Positions 1-9,660 of a DNA stretch of 64,000 bases are shown in pieces. The notes beneath the pieces are model-generated. The model searched no databases. It was not told where the DNA came from and saw nothing but the letters and a program-made list of their open reading frames with translations. A program made the translations under genes and the position numbers. The DNA is from JAEINY01 sp942490535 (GTDB taxonomy: Bacteria > Bacteroidota > Bacteroidia > Bacteroidales > Marinilabiliaceae): NCBI GenBank assembly GCA_942490535.1, contig CALNXQ010000008.1:186001-250000 (forward strand), in the 5' to 3' direction. Each line of letters begins with the position of its first letter. Position 1 is the stretch's first letter.

Positions 1-1
1 C

Positions 2-1147
2 ATTCGTCAGGAAGCCCAACACCATGCCAATCATCAACAGGTTATCGAACGGTTAATTAAAGAGAGTCAGACAGAAAAAAGCAATTTCAACAAATTAAAA
101 AAAGACTATAAAAAACGAATAAAGGAAAAGCAAGAGCTTCTTGAAGATCAAATGGATCAAATCCTGGCGCTGAAGCGCCAACGCAAAACGCTATCTGCCC
201 AACTGCAAAAAAAATTATTCGACAGCTACAGCTTCTTAAACGCGCTTGGGGAACGTAAGAATGCAAGTACCATATTCGGCCCTACAGCATTAAGAGTTCC
301 TCCGGCCGGTGTGGGTGATTGCTGTGCACCTAAGTTGCTGCAATATGCTTATCGTCATCAATTAATACCTATTGCCATGGCAGAGTTCTGGTGGGGCGTA
401 TCACCTAAAAAAGAAATCCGTCAACACGGCCATTTCTACCCTGCCTGCAAAAGTAAATGTGAACCTGTTTTGGGCCATATGCTCAAGGGACTTGACATTG
501 ACCCCCAAAAAAGACAAAACAAAGAGCTGAGTATCGAACTTATTTATGAAGATGATGCCATTGCCCTTATCCATAAACCTGAAGGTCTGCTATCGGTCCC
601 CGGAAAAGAAGAACACACCTCGGTATACGTACAAGTTAAAGCCCTATATCCTGATGCAACAGGGCCTCTGATGGTTCATCGACTAGATATGGCCACATCC
701 GGCATCATGCTTATTGCCAAAACCAAAGATGCCCATAAAAACCTGCAAAAACAATTTCTGAATAAAACCATACAAAAGATATATGTGGCCTGGCTTAATG
801 GTATCATTGAAGAAGATGCTGGCAATATTGATTTACCTATACGGGTGGATATAAACGACCGCCCTCGCCAGTTAGTTTGCCACGAATACGGTAAACAAGC
901 CATTACCAAATGGGAAGTAATTGAACGAGCCGGGGAGCGTACAAAAGTCCGGTTCTACCCCATCACCGGCCGAACCCATCAATTGCGCGTCCATGCTGCT
1001 CATCCGCTTGGCCTCAACTCGCCTATTGTGGGGGATGAATTATATGGCATAAAAGAAAAGCGATTAATGCTGCATGCCGGTCAAATTACATTTCTTCATC
1101 CAGCCACATCAAAAAAGATGACTTTTCAGGCTCCGGAGCTATTTTAA
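2..1147 (+). CDS. RluA-family RNA pseudouridine synthase, N-terminus cut by window edge
   Basis: The frame is open from base 2, so the true start lies upstream; the first in-frame ATG at 152 is probably internal. The visible N-terminal part is charged and helical (a coiled coil rich in Lys, Glu and Gln), followed by a GVGDCCAPKLL segment typical of the long RluA-like enzymes. The C-terminal part is the pseudouridine synthase domain: the signature VHRLDMATSG (bases about 671-704) carries the catalytic Asp, and TGRTHQLRVH is the second conserved block. The family converts uridine to pseudouridine in 23S rRNA or tRNA in the cytoplasm. The exact target site cannot be told from sequence. The extended N-terminus separates it from short RluA/RluC/RluD enzymes. 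Confidence 0.9.
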   Translation: MRQEAQHHANHQQVIERLIKESQTEKSNFNKLKKDYKKRIKEKQELLEDQMDQILALKRQRKTLSAQLQKKLFDSYSFLNALGERKNASTIFGPTALRVPPAGVGDCCAPKLLQYAYRHQLIPIAMAEFWWGVSPKKEIRQHGHFYPACKSKCEPVLGHMLKGLDIDPQKRQNKELSIELIYEDDAIALIHKPEGLLSVPGKEEHTSVYVQVKALYPDATGPLMVHRLDMATSGIMLIAKTKDAHKNLQKQFLNKTIQKIYVAWLNGIIEEDAGNIDLPIRVDINDRPRQLVCHEYGKQAITKWEVIERAGERTKVRFYPITGRTHQLRVHAAHPLGLNSPIVGDELYGIKEKRLMLHAGQITFLHPATSKKMTFQAPELF

Positions 1148-1247
1148 AACGAAAGGCGGATTTCCTAAAAAAGAGGTATTGTGAGACTTGAATTCAGCCA
1201 AGTTCTCATCAAAGAACACGGATTGCAGATCGGCGCTGGCGAAGGCC

Positions 1248-2018
1248 CTACAAAGGCAAATAAATATCGTTTTCTTTCTGTATCCGATGTTTGTCTACAA
1301 AGCGCTTATTTGTTATGTAGTACATTAAACCTCCAAACTTACGCGCATCATATGGACACATCTCAATACAGCGGGTGCAAGAAATACAGACTTTTTTATT
1401 GGTCTTCTTAGGATTATGATTATCTATGGCTCCCACCGGGCACGAACGGGCACAAATACCACAGAAATTGCAATTAGAATTTGACTTTGCAACTAAAGGT
1501 ACAACGCCATGGGGGCGATAGGCTGTTGGCTCTTCAATCGTTAGGTTCCCATTGTCTGTGATTCGCGAGTGAAGCACACTCTGTTTTCCAAACCGTCTGG
1601 CGTTATTCAAGTCTTTTTTATCAGGTCGCCCTTTGCCAAGCTCAGGAAATAAAGAATGACGCGCTACAAAAGCACCTGAACTAATGGGAACAAATCCAGC
1701 ATTAATACATATCGTGCTTAACTCATTCAAGGTGTCTTCGAAATGACAGTTACCATATGCACAAGCCAATATCGCTCGTGCCCCACGGCCTCTAAGTTGA
1801 GACAGGTATTCAGCAGCAAGGGACGGTACTCGCCCCGAAAAAGCAGGTACTCCTACAACCGCGATATCATTGGAAGTTAACTCAATTGGCTTCTGTATAC
1901 CTTGTGTAATATCGTGGATGATCAGATCATCAGAAATACCACTTCCAATTGCTTCAGCTATCTTCTTGGTGGAGCGGGCCGGACTAAAAAAGATGACATG
2001 CACCCTTCGTTTATCCAT
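1248..2018 (-). CDS. EFR1-type flavodoxin/ferredoxin protein
   Basis: Predicted 256 residues from the ATG at 2018, chosen because MDKRRVHVIFFSPARSTKK starts a flavodoxin-like fold directly; the frame stays open upstream to 2138, but that part looks non-coding. The N-terminal two thirds is flavodoxin-like (FMN-binding loop SPARSTKKIA). The C-terminus has two 4Fe-4S cluster motifs, CNFCGICARSCP and CISCTRCIEMCP. The arrangement matches the EFR1 family of single-chain flavodoxin/bacterial ferredoxins, thought to shuttle electrons in the cytoplasm of anaerobes and facultative anaerobes. The redox partner is unknown. It stands alone, convergent with the pseudouridine synthase and divergent from the TPR gene. 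Confidence 0.85.
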   Translation of the reverse strand: MDKRRVHVIFFSPARSTKKIAEAIGSGISDDLIIHDITQGIQKPIELTSNDIAVVGVPAFSGRVPSLAAEYLSQLRGRGARAILACAYGNCHFEDTLNELSTICINAGFVPISSGAFVARHSLFPELGKGRPDKKDLNNARRFGKQSVLHSRITDNGNLTIEEPTAYRPHGVVPLVAKSNSNCNFCGICARSCPVGAIDNHNPKKTNKKVCISCTRCIEMCPYDARKFGGLMYYITNKRFVDKHRIQKENDIYLPL

Positions 2019-2272
2019 CTTGGTGGAATCTGATTGTTTTATCACTATATGAGATGTTATTAAGATTCGCAGTAAAATTATCCAATACTCCTGCGACAAA
2101 AATTGACTATTATCACATTTGAAGATGTTACAAAACACATCGCATGCATGTTTTTCATGAGCATCCCTTTTTAAGGAGAAAAGCGCTATTCAAATAAGAA
2201 AAACATGTCCTTTACTTCTTGTATTGTTGTGAAAAATGCTTTGTTTTGTAGCCCTACAAAAAAATAACTGAT

Positions 2273-2788
2273 ATGATTGGTAAATATATTCGTTTGATAA
2301 TTGCTGTAATGGTGTGTATAGCATCTGCTGTTCTTTTTGTTAAAGGCATCATTGGTTGGGGAATAGTAACAGTACTTGTATCTGCATTGTTGGTTTTACT
2401 TCATTTCAAAAATGAAATGAATCTTCTGGCTTTTTATTTTTTACGAAAAAATAAGTTTGCCAAAGCTGAAGCGATCCTGAATAAAGTAAACCATCCCGAA
2501 AGGATGACTAAAAGTCAGGAAGCCTATTTTTATTTTTTAACAGGCCTCATTCAATCCCAGAGCCAGAAAAGTTCAATGGCTGAAAAAAGTCTCAAGAAAG
2601 CACTTTCTACAGGACTTAGAACAGAAACTGATCAGGCCATGGCCAAGTTAAATTTGTCGGGTATATATCTATCGCAGAGAAACAAAAAATTGGCGACCTA
2701 TTATTTGAGAGAAACTAAAAAGCTCGACACAAGAAAAATGCTGACGGCTCAAATTCGGGAAATAGAAAGCATGATGAAGCGTATTTAA
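2273..2788 (+). CDS. Small membrane-anchored TPR protein
   Basis: 171 residues. Two hydrophobic segments at about residues 5-24 and 26-43 anchor the N-terminus in the inner membrane. The rest is helical, with TPR-like helix pairs (for example KAEAILNKVN, then AEKSLKKALSTG, then AMAKLNLSGIYLSQRNKKLA), so a cytoplasmic TPR scaffold is likely. No catalytic motif is seen. Such proteins are common in Bacteroidota and lack an assigned role. A strong hairpin terminator follows about 90 bases downstream, suggesting a single-gene transcript. Confidence 0.75.
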   Translation: MIGKYIRLIIAVMVCIASAVLFVKGIIGWGIVTVLVSALLVLLHFKNEMNLLAFYFLRKNKFAKAEAILNKVNHPERMTKSQEAYFYFLTGLIQSQSQKSSMAEKSLKKALSTGLRTETDQAMAKLNLSGIYLSQRNKKLATYYLRETKKLDTRKMLTAQIREIESMMKRI

Positions 2789-2876
2789 ATAGAGATAAGC
2801 AACTTTCCTTAAAATCACAATTTCACTTACACTGATTTTACTTGGTGTAGCTCTATGCGTGGGATGTCACAGACTA

Positions 2877-2909
2877 AAAATAGCTTGCTTTCTATGGGCA
2901 AGCTATTTT
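2877..2909 (+). terminator. Intrinsic terminator after the TPR gene
   Basis: Perfect 12-bp stem AAAATAGCTTGC / GCAAGCTATTTT with a 9-base loop; the T-rich side gives a short U tract. It lies in the otherwise featureless 303-base gap (2789-3091) between the TPR gene and exbD. I see nothing else there apart from an A+T-rich leader before exbD. Confidence 0.7.
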
Positions 2910-3091
2910 AGTTTAGGTCATTGACATTCTATATCTCCAACTAATAAAAAACTTATATTCTAAACTCGGATGAGTAAAAATAATTCAATTAACAGAATAT
3001 ATTGTTACTATTTTTTGTATTTTAGAAGTATCTATTTCGGAACCATACAGTGCAGGGTCATTAATTATTAATCGTAATAAAATGATCAGTT

Positions 3092-3664
3092 ATGGCCAGA
3101 AGACAAACAGAAGAAGTGAATGCCGGTTCAATGGCCGACATCGCGTTTTTATTGTTAATTTTTTTCCTCGTAACCACAACAATGGACGCAGATATGGGAC
3201 TAGGTACAGTGTTACCGCCCTATCAGGAAGAACCCGACACTAAGAATCCACCCAAAAACGACCGAAATGTCTTTGAAATATTGGTTAATGGAAATAATCA
3301 ATTGATGGTGGAAAAGCAAGCAATGGATATTTCGAAATTAACGGATGCCACCAAAGCATTTATTTTAAATCCTCACAACGATCCTAATTTATCGGCTAAG
3401 GAATTAAAGAATATCGAATTCTTTGGTGCGAAAGAGGTCAGTAAAGGAATTATTTCATTGCAAACAGCCAGTGATACGGAATACCAGGTTTACTTAATGG
3501 TTCAAAACGAAGTATTAAGAGCGTTTAATGAGTTACGACATGACTTGGCTAAGAACAAGTTTGGTAAGGCTTTTGATAAATTAAATAAAACGGAAAAAGA
3601 TGCCATCCGAATGGCTTACCCTAAATTAATTTCCGAAGCCGAACCAGTAAAACTGAGCCGCTAA
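3092..3664 (+). CDS. ExbD/TolR-family biopolymer transport protein
   Basis: 190 residues. The N-terminus has a short cytoplasmic stretch and a single transmembrane helix with the key aspartate (GSMADIAFLLLIFFLVTTTM), the signature of ExbD/TolR, which couples the proton gradient to TonB-type outer-membrane energisation with ExbB. The periplasmic part is about 150 residues, longer than the E. coli protein but usual for Bacteroidota ExbD. ExbD genes normally sit beside exbB and a second exbD; here it is alone, with no exbB within 8 kb on either side that I can see. It ends just before a strong bidirectional terminator shared with the convergent helicase gene. Confidence 0.9.
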   Translation: MARRQTEEVNAGSMADIAFLLLIFFLVTTTMDADMGLGTVLPPYQEEPDTKNPPKNDRNVFEILVNGNNQLMVEKQAMDISKLTDATKAFILNPHNDPNLSAKELKNIEFFGAKEVSKGIISLQTASDTEYQVYLMVQNEVLRAFNELRHDLAKNKFGKAFDKLNKTEKDAIRMAYPKLISEAEPVKLSR

Positions 3665-3698
3665 AGCTATTTTCTAATCAGAGATTACCTACATTATT

Positions 3699-3732
3699 AA
3701 AAAGAAAACCGGCAAATGCCGGTTTTCTTTTT
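3699..3732. terminator. Bidirectional intrinsic terminator between exbD and the SNF2 gene
   Basis: Perfect 15-bp stem (3699-3713 with 3718-3732) around an AAAT loop, with an A run on one side and a T run on the other, so it can work in both directions. It sits between two convergent genes. Confidence 0.85.
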
Positions 3733-3740
3733 AAAGACAA

Positions 3741-6700
3741 TTACTGATTTTCAGTGATTAGCTCCATCAGTTCTTCCGATGATATTTTGGCCGATTGATC
3801 CGTATTGGCTAGCAAACGATCCGCTAAATCCCGCTTATTATGGTGCATTTTCACGATTTTTTCTTCAATGGTATTTTCCGCAATGATGCGATAAATGGTC
3901 ACGGGCCTGGTTTGCCCAATGCGATGTGCGCGGTCGGAGGCCTGGTCCTCCACGGCCGGATTCCACCAGGGATCCATATGAATCACATAATCAGCGGCAG
4001 TCAGGTTAAGCCCTACCCCTCCTGCTTTTAAGCTAATCAAAAACAGATCGCTCTTCCCATTTTGAAAATTATCAATGGCTTCTTCTCTTTTCTTAAGCGG
4101 CGTGGAACCATCCAAATACTGATACGAAATACCTTTCTTATCCAACATGGTACGTATCAACCCCAGGTGCTTGGTAAACTGGGAAAAAACCAATGCCTTA
4201 TGATTGGCATCCTTCAAATCGGCCACTAAATTTTCTAATGCATCCAGTTTTGAACTGGGTATCGTACATTCCGGTAAAACCAATTGCGGATGGCAACTCA
4301 TCTGTCGCAGTTTGGTAATTTCGGCCAAAATCTGCAGATGTTTACCCCCTCCATGCTGGTCATTCACTGAAATATGCGCGATGGCTTCCTGCCGTAAAGC
4401 TTCATACATGGCCCGCTCGGGTTCCGACAGCGACACCTGCAAGGTAATTTCGGTTTTCTCCGGCAAATCATCCAACACCTCATTTTTATGACGACGCAGA
4501 ATAAACGGGGCAATGTATTTATTCAATTCTTTATTGATTTGCTGATTTTCAGCAGTCGGATCACTTTTCACAAACTTTCTGAGAAACTGATCGCTGCTGC
4601 CAAGCATACCCGGATTTATAAACTGAAACAGATTCCACAATTCACCCAAATGATTTTGGATGGGCGTACCGGTGGTTATCAATCTGAATTTGGCATTTAA
4701 TTTCATCACCGCTTTACTGCGAACACTTTTGGCATTCTTAATGGCATGCGCTTCATCCAGCACTGCCATGTTCCAATCCCGTTGATCAAGTAAATCCGGG
4801 TTGGCTTGCAACAGGCCATAACTCATCACCAACACATCGTGTGCTCCCAGGGTATTCAGAGCGTCCTCCCGATTTTGCGATTTCAATTCAATGGGATTCA
4901 GTGTCGGGGCAAAACGCCGCAATTCTTTCAGCCAGTTGTTACACACCGAAGCCGGAGCCAGCACCACACTGGGGCCATTCTTACCATATTTCAGTAAAAT
5001 ACTGATCGCTTGAATGGTTTTACCCAAGCCCATATCATCGGCCAAACAAGCACCTACCCCCCAATGGTGCAAGCGATCTAACCACAAGACGCCCTCCTCT
5101 TGATAGGGCCGTAACTCAGCCTGTAAATTTTCCGCTAAACTGGGTCTATACGTTTTTAATTGGTCTATTTTTTCCAGGTGCTGTTTCCACCATTTATCGG
5201 TTGTCAGCCCTTCTATACCGTCTACCAGTTTCTCCACACTGCCCGATCCCAATGGGTGAACCAATAATTTTCGGCCCTTTTGATGAGCCACGGCATCCAA
5301 AGCGGCCAATCGTTTTTGCAAATCCCCACACAGACTCAAAAACGTTTTATCATCCAGTTGAATGTACTTCAGCGTGCCTCCCTTTGACTGATCAAGCAGC
5401 TCCTGAATGCTCAGTTTCAATTTTTCATTTACAATAACATCACCATCTATGGCAAACCAATCTTGCGATTGCTTTATACTGATGTTTATGTCGTGATGTG
5501 ATACTACTTTAGCCACACGTAAACGTTCCCCCTTGGGCCAGATCATTTTTACCTCAGGAGCGTGCTCTTTCACTTCAGCTAAGAAATCAAGTATCTCCTC
5601 ATCACTATCAATAAACAATTGAGACGAATTACTTCTCATTTCCTGCAACCAGTCAATACGCTCTGCCAGATGCAATACCATCTCTTTCTCCTGTGCCCGG
5701 TCACGGGACACATTAAAAAGCTGCCCCTTAGCGTTTTTCACCAACACCTCAGCAGAACCAATCCCCGGCACAAATCGCGCCTCTTCGTCCTTTAGTACTT
5801 CAATTAGCAACTGCACATGCAATTGATCATTCACCGGGGTCAATTGAAAAACCGGAATATTGGCACTTTTTTTCTTTTGCCCGCTATTTTGTGCAAAGTT
5901 ACCCGTAACCGGCATGACTTCATTCAAGCGGTCAATCACGGGCCGGGCTTTCACCATTCCACTTTGCGGTATGGCTATTTCTTTGAGATTGGAATCGGCT
6001 AATACATTATATACCCGCAGGGCCTGGCTGGACCAATCGGTATAAATATAACTGGTTGGAGATTCCTTTATTACCCGTGGTTCAGGTGCTTTAGGATGTA
6101 ATTTAATGGTGGCGCCCTGTTTGCTTTTATCGATTTGTATCTGTGCTTCCTGGATGCGAATGGTCAAGGGTAAATACGGTTCAGAATAAGTATACACTTC
6201 GGGATGTGCGGCCAAGGCTTTTAACAGTTTATTCCAGTCTCTTATGTATATCTCATTATAATAGCCATGCTTTTGCATGCAGTCCATCACCTTGCGGTCT
6301 TCTTCGGTGGAAAAATCAGGACTGGTGCTAATCATGCGCAATAACGAACGCTCTTTACCCTTGGACCAGCCACTTTTATTGTGTGCTTGCTCCAAACATT
6401 TCAAGCGGTCGGGAACCAAGGGATCCACCAACCAAATCAAGCGTTTTTGGGGTGTTTTACTATCCTTGACACCGGTCTCCTTATTTTTTGATAATTCATT
6501 GGCCAAAATGGACAGTACATCTTCCCAGACCTCTTCGGGCTGATACAGCTCCGCTAAAGGAGTCATACCAAATTTAGCCCGCAATTCAGCCAATCGCAAT
6601 TCTCCATAAGCAGGTGAATCATCGTACTTATTCAAACCGGCTGCCCGGAATTCAAATTCTTCCTTTTCATTGATAAAATCAGGATACGGACTGCCCGCCA

Positions 6701-7832
6701 TAGGCTTACCAAACCAATTTAATACCGCCGTTAAAAAGTGCATGTGAAACACTTTCTCGTAGCTTGCAAACAGCACTTGCCGGGTGGTTGATTGTTTGCC
6801 AATTTTATGATTGATAAAAAGAAGTACAATTTGGGCAAATGACTTAAACGGATTCGGGAGTTCTGATGATTTAGGCATCGTCTTCACCGCACTTCGAACA
6901 AAGGTAGCTGCCTGAGTCAGGTTCTTAGAACCTCCGGCCGCCAGGAGCACGAGACCATACAACAAGCCAAACACACCGGGCAGCTCTTTGCGTTTATGCC
7001 CCTGCTCTTCCTGAATAATGGCCAGGAACAGGGAGGCCTGCTCCAACGCTTCCGCCACCTCCCCTTGCAGCAGCGTGGCGAAAAACAAACTGGCCTTTGG
7101 CAAACCCAGGTCGTTTGTAATATTCACCACTTCATGAACGGGAAGGATCAGGTGCGCACACGACACATAAATATAGGTTGCCGATTTACCCGGTTTAACC
7201 TCCGGATCGATATAAATATCTTTCAACTGTTCAAAATACTCGTAATGCAGCGAAAAGGGCAGTGTATTTAAAAACAGATCTTTCTGGTTTTCATGAAAAC
7301 GGGGCAAAAACGGCTTAATGAGTCGTAAGCTCCCGATACGTAAAAGCGCTGCCCGAATGTCATCGGATGAATTGGACCATCTGTAAGATTCGGCCACATG
7401 GGTTAATTTATTGAAGGCTTGAAAATCTTCCGCCAGAATAGACAAATGAAGGGCAATGTGCTTATACGAATACGAGTAATGGTTTAAAAAGTAGTCTACA
7501 GCAGCTTTTACAAGCAGTATATTATCTTTGGCTAAGGGCCGGATACTGAAGGCTACGTCAGGGGCTACCGCACAGCCCGTAGTAAATCGTAAAATCAGGT
7601 TCTTGGCCTCTAAACTATCAATACTTTTAGTAATAACCGTTTTTTTAATACTGGCATAAGGGGCCTTAGATCCCAAAATTTCTTTCACCACACTTTTCAT
7701 TTCTGACATTGAAAAGGGCTGATCGATAAACACCAATAATTTCAGCACCACTGCTTCAATGGCATCTAACTCTTCATCAACAATGCCGTCAGGCAACCCG
7801 GTGCTATAAGTATCTTTAAACAATTGATTCAT
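3741..7832 (-). CDS. SNF2-family DEAD/DEAH-type helicase
   Basis: 1363 residues. The C-terminal 470 residues form the SNF2 motor: Walker A in DDMGLGKTIQ (about residue 930), DEAHAIKN Walker B (about 1024), TGTPIQNHLGELWNL, and a helicase C-terminal half with GVGLNLTAADYVIHMDPWWNP and the arginine-finger motif QASDRAHRIGQ (about 1300). The first 900 residues lack a motif I can name: an N-terminal winged-helix-like stretch, a long helical region, then a beta-rich region. This fits the long bacterial SNF2 proteins (HepA/RapA- or SWIM-associated type), ATP-driven DNA translocases of undetermined target. The start at 7832 fits the good MNQLFKDTYS N-terminus. It is the only gene on its transcript. 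Confidence 0.9.
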   Translation of the reverse strand: MNQLFKDTYSTGLPDGIVDEELDAIEAVVLKLLVFIDQPFSMSEMKSVVKEILGSKAPYASIKKTVITKSIDSLEAKNLILRFTTGCAVAPDVAFSIRPLAKDNILLVKAAVDYFLNHYSYSYKHIALHLSILAEDFQAFNKLTHVAESYRWSNSSDDIRAALLRIGSLRLIKPFLPRFHENQKDLFLNTLPFSLHYEYFEQLKDIYIDPEVKPGKSATYIYVSCAHLILPVHEVVNITNDLGLPKASLFFATLLQGEVAEALEQASLFLAIIQEEQGHKRKELPGVFGLLYGLVLLAAGGSKNLTQAATFVRSAVKTMPKSSELPNPFKSFAQIVLLFINHKIGKQSTTRQVLFASYEKVFHMHFLTAVLNWFGKPMAGSPYPDFINEKEEFEFRAAGLNKYDDSPAYGELRLAELRAKFGMTPLAELYQPEEVWEDVLSILANELSKNKETGVKDSKTPQKRLIWLVDPLVPDRLKCLEQAHNKSGWSKGKERSLLRMISTSPDFSTEEDRKVMDCMQKHGYYNEIYIRDWNKLLKALAAHPEVYTYSEPYLPLTIRIQEAQIQIDKSKQGATIKLHPKAPEPRVIKESPTSYIYTDWSSQALRVYNVLADSNLKEIAIPQSGMVKARPVIDRLNEVMPVTGNFAQNSGQKKKSANIPVFQLTPVNDQLHVQLLIEVLKDEEARFVPGIGSAEVLVKNAKGQLFNVSRDRAQEKEMVLHLAERIDWLQEMRSNSSQLFIDSDEEILDFLAEVKEHAPEVKMIWPKGERLRVAKVVSHHDINISIKQSQDWFAIDGDVIVNEKLKLSIQELLDQSKGGTLKYIQLDDKTFLSLCGDLQKRLAALDAVAHQKGRKLLVHPLGSGSVEKLVDGIEGLTTDKWWKQHLEKIDQLKTYRPSLAENLQAELRPYQEEGVLWLDRLHHWGVGACLADDMGLGKTIQAISILLKYGKNGPSVVLAPASVCNNWLKELRRFAPTLNPIELKSQNREDALNTLGAHDVLVMSYGLLQANPDLLDQRDWNMAVLDEAHAIKNAKSVRSKAVMKLNAKFRLITTGTPIQNHLGELWNLFQFINPGMLGSSDQFLRKFVKSDPTAENQQINKELNKYIAPFILRRHKNEVLDDLPEKTEITLQVSLSEPERAMYEALRQEAIAHISVNDQHGGGKHLQILAEITKLRQMSCHPQLVLPECTIPSSKLDALENLVADLKDANHKALVFSQFTKHLGLIRTMLDKKGISYQYLDGSTPLKKREEAIDNFQNGKSDLFLISLKAGGVGLNLTAADYVIHMDPWWNPAVEDQASDRAHRIGQTRPVTIYRIIAENTIEEKIVKMHHNKRDLADRLLANTDQSAKISSEELMELITENQ

Positions 7833-7848
7833 CCCACTGATTTTTCGT

Positions 7849-7856
7849 CAAAACTA
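7849..7856 (-). promoter_or_regulatory. Possible -7 box for the SNF2 gene
   Basis: On the minus strand the sequence reads TAGTTTTG, matching the Bacteroidota -7 consensus TAnnTTTG, 17 bases before the start codon. No convincing TTTG -33 element is visible at the usual distance. Confidence 0.35.
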
Positions 7857-8036
7857 TTAGTTTTTTTTTAAATCTCAGGGAAATTGGCCGTAGTTCGCCA
7901 TATATTATTCCCATCTTAAATTTAATCTACACAAAGCACTTCCAACCCTCATTGATTCATCAGGAATCCCTACTTGCCGGCAAACAAGGAGGTCATAACC
8001 GATCAACCGGATTCCGGCAGCTACTCATCCATAATT

Positions 8037-8063
8037 AAGCCCGGCTCTCAGTGAACCGGGCTT
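8037..8063 (-). terminator. Likely terminator after the 214-residue gene
   Basis: GC-rich 8-bp inverted repeat AAGCCCGG / CCGGGCTT with an 11-base loop, 28 bases past the stop of the minus-strand gene at 8092. The U tract is weak. Confidence 0.55.
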
Positions 8064-8091
8064 CATCATACCATCACTAGAAATGATTAAT

Positions 8092-8736
8092 TTATTTTAC
8101 TACAATACCCACTTCTTCGAGCTTCTGCCGGTCAGTCCCCTGGTAGAAGAGGTCCAGGCATTCCCGCAAATCGATACAATAGGATTTCAATTCATCAAAG
8201 GCTTCCTGTTTGTGTTGTGAGGCTTGCTGGGCTTCCCCATCTTCCTTTTCTGCTGTCAGGCGCAATTGATCAATCTGGTCAATGTGATCTACATATTCTT
8301 TAATGGAATCGGCCGTGAGACCGACCATATCTAACTTTAGCTGCACATCTGCCTCACTTTGAATGGCCCAAAAGGTCGTTTCAGCCATAACTTTCCATTG
8401 CGCATAGTTGGTAGGTATGTCCTGATCAATCTGCAACAATCTGAGTAGCCGGATCTCCTTCTTAAAAAGGTAACGGGCCGCCTGCCTGACTTTCACCAAT
8501 CCCTCGTGAATACGGTCGCGCACCTCATTGTATCGGCGTGTGGCCTCCATGCCTTCGGCCTTTTCAATGAGTTGCGAGGCGGCGGCAGTTTTGGCACTCC
8601 GGAACAAGGATTCACCCTGAGCCAGGCGTTCTTCTGTGTAGATGGCGGCAATGCGCTCTTTAATGGTTGGATTTTCCTTTACGCCGTAAATAAGAATCCG
8701 GCACTTTTCCAGTTCATTTTCAAATGTTCGTTTCAT
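8092..8736 (-). CDS. Helical protein of unknown function
   Basis: 214 residues, start at MKRTFENELEKC. The sequence is charged and almost wholly predicted helical, with Ala/Glu/Lys/Gln-rich stretches (EKEDGEAQQASQHKQEAF) suggesting coiled coil. No signal peptide, no membrane segment, no cysteine or metal motif. I do not recognise the family. It stands alone, transcribed away from the 21-bp repeat array that lies upstream of it, and ends at a hairpin. The codon pattern looks like that of neighbouring genes, so I consider it real; function unknown. Confidence 0.65.
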   Translation of the reverse strand: MKRTFENELEKCRILIYGVKENPTIKERIAAIYTEERLAQGESLFRSAKTAAASQLIEKAEGMEATRRYNEVRDRIHEGLVKVRQAARYLFKKEIRLLRLLQIDQDIPTNYAQWKVMAETTFWAIQSEADVQLKLDMVGLTADSIKEYVDHIDQIDQLRLTAEKEDGEAQQASQHKQEAFDELKSYCIDLRECLDLFYQGTDRQKLEEVGIVVK

Positions 8737-9660
8737 TTTTTAGGATGTGTTGGTTCTGAACCGCTCAACCGCTGCATGGGTTCTGAACTGTTCAGAGGGT
8801 TAAAACTCATGCCAGGCATAAACCTGAAACTAATTGTGCAATGGTATGATTTACTTTGTCCATTTAAATTAAACAATACTGAAAACAAATGCAACTTACG
8901 TTTTTGAAATGTGGAATGAGAAGCATACAGATTTCTGGTTGACAGGAAAAGAAGAAGCTATGAAAAGCTGATAAAATCGCCATCAGGGGAATGGGAAATG
9001 AACTTTCTTACCTGAGCGCTAAGTACGGCGCACAGCAAAATAGACCGGGCCGGTCCCATTTAACCATAACACACTTTTGCCTGACTTTGTGTCACTTTTG
9101 TGGGTCTCTGCACTGCTTTTTATCGCTCTGCAGTGCTTTCATCCCGCTCTGCAGTGCTTTTGCCTGACACTGTGTCACTTTTATGCCTCTCTGCAGTGCT
9201 CTGGAGGGTCTGTGCAGTGCTTTGGGATGATTCTGCAGCGCCTTAGGCACATTTTGCAGTGCCTGCATGACCATCTTGTCAACTAAAACAGCGAAATTGC
9301 AATTGAAGATATCAGAGACGCTGAATCCTTAGGCTAATCCCCGGTTCAAGTTGGGCAATGGGGCATTTATACTTGAGGGAGTCCTGGTGTGAAACAATAA
9401 GGCCTGCTGCAATAAAACCTGACCTTGACGAGCCGGAACCAAATAATGAATATCGATCAACAAATGAAGAACACCGAATTCTTAAATCACAAATCGGTAA
9501 TCAATATTCATCATTCCATTGAGTTCAAAAACAATATCCTGCCAAATAATACAAGAATATCAGCAGTGAGACATTAAAACGACTCATTATACTTAGCTCT
9601 AAATTTTCAAGTCCGCCCGTATCTTTATAGTTTTACACTTCATAAAAAGATGCCATCATC
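8737..9660. other. 924-base intergenic region holding a tandem repeat array
   Basis: No convincing gene. The main structure is the 21-bp-period array at 9087-9274, listed separately. Just before the WD40 gene, TATCTTTA at 9620-9627 is a possible weak -7 box. Around 8750-8800 the phrase GGTTCTGAAC occurs twice in degenerate form. The rest shows nothing I can support. Confidence 0.6.
9087..9274. repeat. Degenerate 21-bp tandem repeat array around a CTGCAGTGC core
   Basis: Nine units begin at 9087, 9108, 9128, 9149, 9170, 9191, 9212, 9233 and 9254, so the period is 21 bases with a single 20-base step. Seven carry a CTGCAGTGC-like core (some with one change); units 1 and 5 carry a TGTGTCAC variant. 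A higher-order repeat is visible: the stretch at about 9073-9103 returns nearly unchanged at about 9156-9186. Because the period is seven codons, the minus strand (9274 to 9092) encodes heptads of the type ALQxxxK. It is not a CRISPR array, since the repeats are contiguous with no spacers. Confidence 0.8.

Noticed and set aside
1181..1411. 76-residue frame after the pseudouridine synthase
   Set aside because: Mostly overlaps the 3' end of the EFR1 gene on the other strand and has no protein-like features.
9087..9274. CRISPR array
   Set aside because: Repeats are contiguous 21-base units without unique spacers, and no cas genes are in the window.
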